From Pseudomonas sp. Root562 (GTDB taxonomy: Bacteria > Pseudomonadota > Gammaproteobacteria > Pseudomonadales > Pseudomonadaceae): DNA of 64,000 bases. A program made the translations under genes and the position numbers. Location: positions 220-64,219 of the forward strand of contig NZ_LMGK01000023.1 in NCBI RefSeq assembly GCF_001427125.1, written 5' to 3'. Positions 61,347 through 64,000 of this stretch are shown one piece after another (position 1 is the first letter of the stretch; each line of letters starts with the position of its first letter). The notes under the pieces were generated by a model. It saw nothing but the letters and a program-made list of their open reading frames with translations, was not told where the DNA came from and did no database searches.

Positions 61347-62447
61347 TCAAATCCGCCCGGACGGAGCATACGGCGCCGGGTCAATAATCGGATCGCGATC
61401 CAACATCACATCGGCAAACAACTGGCACGACGCTGGCGCCAGCACCAGCCCATTGCGGAAATGCCCGCAGTTGAGCCACAAGCCTTCAAACCCGGGCACC
61501 CGGCCAATGTAGGGAATACCTTGCGGCGAACCCGGGCGCAAACCGGCCCAATGCCCGACCACTTTGGCATCCGCCAACGCCGGGATCAGCTCAATCGCCG
61601 AGGCCTTGAGGCTCTCCAGCGCCGATTCGGTTGGCGTCTTGTCGTAGCCTTCATACTCCAGCGTACTGCCGATCAGAATGTGCCCGTCGCGTCGGGGAAT
61701 CGCGTAACGCCCCTTGGCCAGCACCATGCTCGGCAGAAAATCCGCCGCGCACTTGTAGAGAATCATCTGCCCTTTCACCGGCTCGACCGGCAATTCCAGG
61801 CCCAGGCCCTTGAGCAAATCACCGCTCCAGGCACCCGCGGTCAAGACCACTTGATCGCCATGAATCGCACCGCCAGAAGTCTGTACACCGACGACTTTTT
61901 CACCTTCGCGAATAAAGCCACTGACCGCGCACTGCTCATGAATCGTCACGTTCGGCAGTGCCTGCAGTGCTGCCTTGAGCGATTTCACCAAACGCGGATT
62001 GCGTACATTGGCTACATCAGCCATGTAGATGGCCCGGGAAAAACCACCGCCCAGCACCGGCACCGCATCGTGCGCCGCCGAGATATCCACAGCCCGCAAC
62101 GGACGGTTCTCGCGCACTGCCCAGGCCAGCGCCTCGGCCTCGTCATCCAGATCGAGCCAATACAGACCGGTGGTATGCACCTCTGGATCGACCCCGGTGG
62201 CAGCAAACAAGCGCTCACCCAGCTGTGGATAAAAGTCCTGGGACCAATGAGCCAGCGCGGTAACTGCCGGGTTGTAACGCCATGGATAGAGCGGCGAAAC
62301 AATGCCGCCACCCGCCCAGGACGACTCCTGACCGACATTCGAACGGTCCAGCAGCACAACGCTCTGCACTTCGGACGCGAGATTGAATGCCGTCAGCAGG
62401 CCGATTACCCCGCCACCGACAATCACCACTTGCTGTTGCCTGTTCAT
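61347..62447 (-). CDS. thiO: Glycine oxidase ThiO
   Basis: A 366-residue FAD enzyme that oxidises glycine to the imine used for the thiazole ring of thiamine. Dinucleotide motif VVIVGGGVIGLLTAFNLA (residues 6-23), then the DAO-family segments SSWAGGGIVSPLYPW and the C-terminal HFRNGLVLAPASC. The start at 62447 (MNRQQQVV) gives the usual length. ThiDP-dependent IlvI encoded at the left of the window uses the final product. Between pilR and pilE. Confidence 0.95.
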   Translation of the reverse strand: MNRQQQVVIVGGGVIGLLTAFNLASEVQSVVLLDRSNVGQESSWAGGGIVSPLYPWRYNPAVTALAHWSQDFYPQLGERLFAATGVDPEVHTTGLYWLDLDDEAEALAWAVRENRPLRAVDISAAHDAVPVLGGGFSRAIYMADVANVRNPRLVKSLKAALQALPNVTIHEQCAVSGFIREGEKVVGVQTSGGAIHGDQVVLTAGAWSGDLLKGLGLELPVEPVKGQMILYKCAADFLPSMVLAKGRYAIPRRDGHILIGSTLEYEGYDKTPTESALESLKASAIELIPALADAKVVGHWAGLRPGSPQGIPYIGRVPGFEGLWLNCGHFRNGLVLAPASCQLFADVMLDRDPIIDPAPYAPSGRI

Positions 62448-62500
62448 ATTGTGATCCAACCGATAAATAGACAGTGGACGCAAAAGGCGCCCGAAAAACC

Positions 62501-62902
62501 TCAGCGACCCCAGCAGTCCTTGGTGGTCAGGCCGGCCGTGGCGTTGACCATGCCGCGCACGCCTGTATTAGTGATCGTGAAATCACCGCACTTGTCGGTC
62601 GCCATGGCTGTACCGGCCTTGCGCACCGCCGTCAGCAGGAAAGTCTGGTCGGTCAGGGTCGACGTGATGGTGTAGTAATCATTGCCAGGGCTCAGGCCGG
62701 CAACGCCGGTATACACATTCTTTTGTGTATAGAAACGCTCGAGAATCTGCGCCTGCTCGGAAAGCAGGCCGGCCACTTCGGCACGACGGCCCTTCTTCAG
62801 GTACTCGGTGAAACTGGGTGCAGCGATGGTCATGACAATCCCGATGATCGCAATCACGATCATGATTTCGATCAGGGTAAAACCGCGGTTGGATCTGTGC
62901 AT
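62501..62902 (-). CDS. pilE: Type IV pilin-like minor pilin PilE
   Basis: A 133-residue prepilin: leader MHRSNRG^FTLIEIMIVIAIIG with the conserved Glu5 of the mature protein. The C-terminus has two cysteines (TDKCGDFTI and KDCWGR), enough for a single disulfide. In Pseudomonas PilE belongs to the minor pilin cluster with FimU, PilV, PilW and PilX, which prime pilus assembly. Follows pilY1 by 14 bp. Confidence 0.94.
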   Translation of the reverse strand: MHRSNRGFTLIEIMIVIAIIGIVMTIAAPSFTEYLKKGRRAEVAGLLSEQAQILERFYTQKNVYTGVAGLSPGNDYYTITSTLTDQTFLLTAVRKAGTAMATDKCGDFTITNTGVRGMVNATAGLTTKDCWGR

Positions 62903-62916
62903 GCCTCAACTCTCAC

Positions 62917-64000
62917 TTACTGTATTTGTCGCCACATGATGCGACGGCTGCCACCGCCGGATTTTTCCACCAGCGTGGTAATGCCGCCACTGGAATCGTT
63001 CACCACTTTGCGTGTCCCGCCATTGACGATGGCGTTCAAGGTCGGATTGCCTCCGGTGAAAATAACACCCGCGGACACGGTATCGTTGCTGTCGACCACG
63101 CCGTCGCTATTGGTGTCGAGCACCGCATAGTTGAGCATCTTACCGCTGAACGCATCGAGTTCGACCAGTTTGCCGGTGCCGAAGCTCGCGCACGGGTCCG
63201 TGGTGTCGACACTGGCCGTGGTAAAGACGATCCGACCCAGTATCAGATTGGCCTGATTGATCACCCGTTCACCGGTCAACACGTTGTTGTACACCAATGG
63301 CAGGTACCAGCCCTTTTCCGCTGGATAAGTCACCTCGTTCTGGCTGGTGGTGATGAACTGACCTGAGCTACCCGAGAACACACCCGTCACCGCCTGAGCC
63401 TGCAAGCTCGAGGTGGTGATCTGCCCGGAACCACCGTCCGCATCCCAAACCGCGTAGAACGCCTGCAAATCCTTGTTGGTCTTGTCCGCCGTTTCGTTGA
63501 ATTTTCCGCTGCCGAAAAATACCACTTTGCCACCCAGCGAGTTATCCGCCAGCAAGGGTTGCGCGGTGATGGGCTGGGTCGTACCACCCGCCGTGGTGAA
63601 CAACGGCTTGCCGGAAAACGCCACGCCCCAGGTGTCGGTAGAAGTACCGCTCAAGTCAAACTTCCACAGCCGCCCCTTCAAATCCCCGCCATAAGCGGCC
63701 TGCACCACGTTCTGCGAGTTGACCCTGAGCTTCACCGAGGACAAACCGTTGCTGGTCTCGCTGCCGTCGACGACGATTTTCTTGATCAGCGAGCCGTCGC
63801 GGACATCCACTACGTACAGGGCTGCGACCCCGGAGTTGCTGCCGTAGCCGTTGGAAATGAACGCAGCCCAACGACCGTCGGCCAAGCGTGCCACTTCCGG
63901 ACGGGCGTAGGCATAACCCAGATCATTGAAAGCGTTTGCGGTGTTTGCGCTGGTCGGCGCGCTGATTTCCCACAACGCTCTGGTCGCATTGCCCGCCGAG
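62917..64000 (-). CDS. pilY1: PilY1, type IV pilus tip adhesin, C-terminal part (continues past right edge)
   Basis: Only about the last 360 residues are in the window; the frame is open to 64000. The sequence is the C-terminal seven-bladed beta-propeller of PilC/PilY1 (DLGYAYARPEVARLADGRWAAFISNGYG; VYVVDVRDG-like LYVVDVRDGSLIKKI; GDLKGRLWKFDLSG; WYLPL). A calcium-binding loop, DTNSDGVVDSND, is present, matching the site that in P. aeruginosa regulates pilus retraction. C-terminus SGGGSRRIMWRQIQ. Followed by pilE. Confidence 0.95.
   Translation of the reverse strand, partial: SAGNATRALWEISAPTSANTANAFNDLGYAYARPEVARLADGRWAAFISNGYGSNSGVAALYVVDVRDGSLIKKIVVDGSETSNGLSSVKLRVNSQNVVQAAYGGDLKGRLWKFDLSGTSTDTWGVAFSGKPLFTTAGGTTQPITAQPLLADNSLGGKVVFFGSGKFNETADKTNKDLQAFYAVWDADGGSGQITTSSLQAQAVTGVFSGSSGQFITTSQNEVTYPAEKGWYLPLVYNNVLTGERVINQANLILGRIVFTTASVDTTDPCASFGTGKLVELDAFSGKMLNYAVLDTNSDGVVDSNDTVSAGVIFTGGNPTLNAIVNGGTRKVVNDSSGGITTLVEKSGGGSRRIMWRQIQ

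Overview
The window is a stretch of core chromosome from a Pseudomonas of the P. fluorescens group. Gene content and order match the Pseudomonas neighbourhoods ilvIHC-pssA, mrcB-prrF-phu, dksA-gluQ-cbrAB-crcZ-pcnB-folK-panBC-pgi-acs, pilABCD-coaE-yacG, clpB-pgeF-rluD-bamD-pilSR and thiO-pilE-pilY1. Pseudomonas-type REP hairpins (GGAGC...GCTTGC cores) lie in many gaps. No prophage, insertion sequence, CRISPR array or antiphage island is visible, and I found no wholly new multigene system. The most interesting content is regulatory.

Layout. 1-190: tandem promoters pointing out of the left edge, very like an rRNA operon promoter region. 196-6.2 kb (minus strand): ilvIH-ilvC (branched-chain amino acids), pssA (phosphatidylserine) and msrPQ (periplasmic methionine sulfoxide repair). 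6.2-6.6 kb: long leader of ilvIH. 6.6-12.6 kb: small envelope proteins, mrcB (PBP1b), a fused kinase/ATPase and a pentapeptide protein. 12.8-14.7 kb: TfoX-like protein, the iron-stress sRNA PrrF with its Fur box, a lone heme-binding protein (phuT-like) with its own Fur box, and a Rieske protein. 14.7-23.1 kb: sfsA, an aminotransferase, dksA, gluQRS, the small membrane gene cbrX, then cbrA and cbrB. 23.1-23.7 kb: CbrB sites, a sigma-54 promoter and the sRNA CrcZ. 23.9-37.5 kb: pcnB, folK, panB, panC, pgi, acsA, an MpaB-like oxygenase, an rRNA methyltransferase, a DUF748 giant and a DUF2845 protein. 37.6-43.5 kb: a BON protein, pilA divergent from pilBCD, coaE, yacG. 43.6-51.6 kb: a CbiM-like permease, a benK-benE-benF aromatic uptake cluster, DUF1780, MOSC, DUF3094 and a type II NADH dehydrogenase. 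51.7-52.3 kb: four tRNAs (Asn, Pro, Lys, Pro) in one transcription unit. 52.4-64 kb: clpB, pgeF, rluD, bamD, pilS-pilR, thiO, pilE and the C-terminal part of pilY1.

How it works together. CbrA/CbrB with sigma-54 drive CrcZ, whose A-rich (CA) motifs titrate the Hfq/Crc repressor. In the same window acsA, the benK-like transporter and the OprD-type porin each carry an A-rich Hfq/Crc-type motif next to the start codon, so part of the likely target set sits within 25 kb of its regulator. PilS/PilR (58-61 kb) with sigma-54 would drive the pilA promoter seen at 38.7 kb, whose pilin is handled by PilB, PilC and PilD; pilE and pilY1 add minor pilus components. PrrF and the phuT-like gene are both placed under Fur. 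The clpB promoter is a clear sigma-32 heat-shock promoter.
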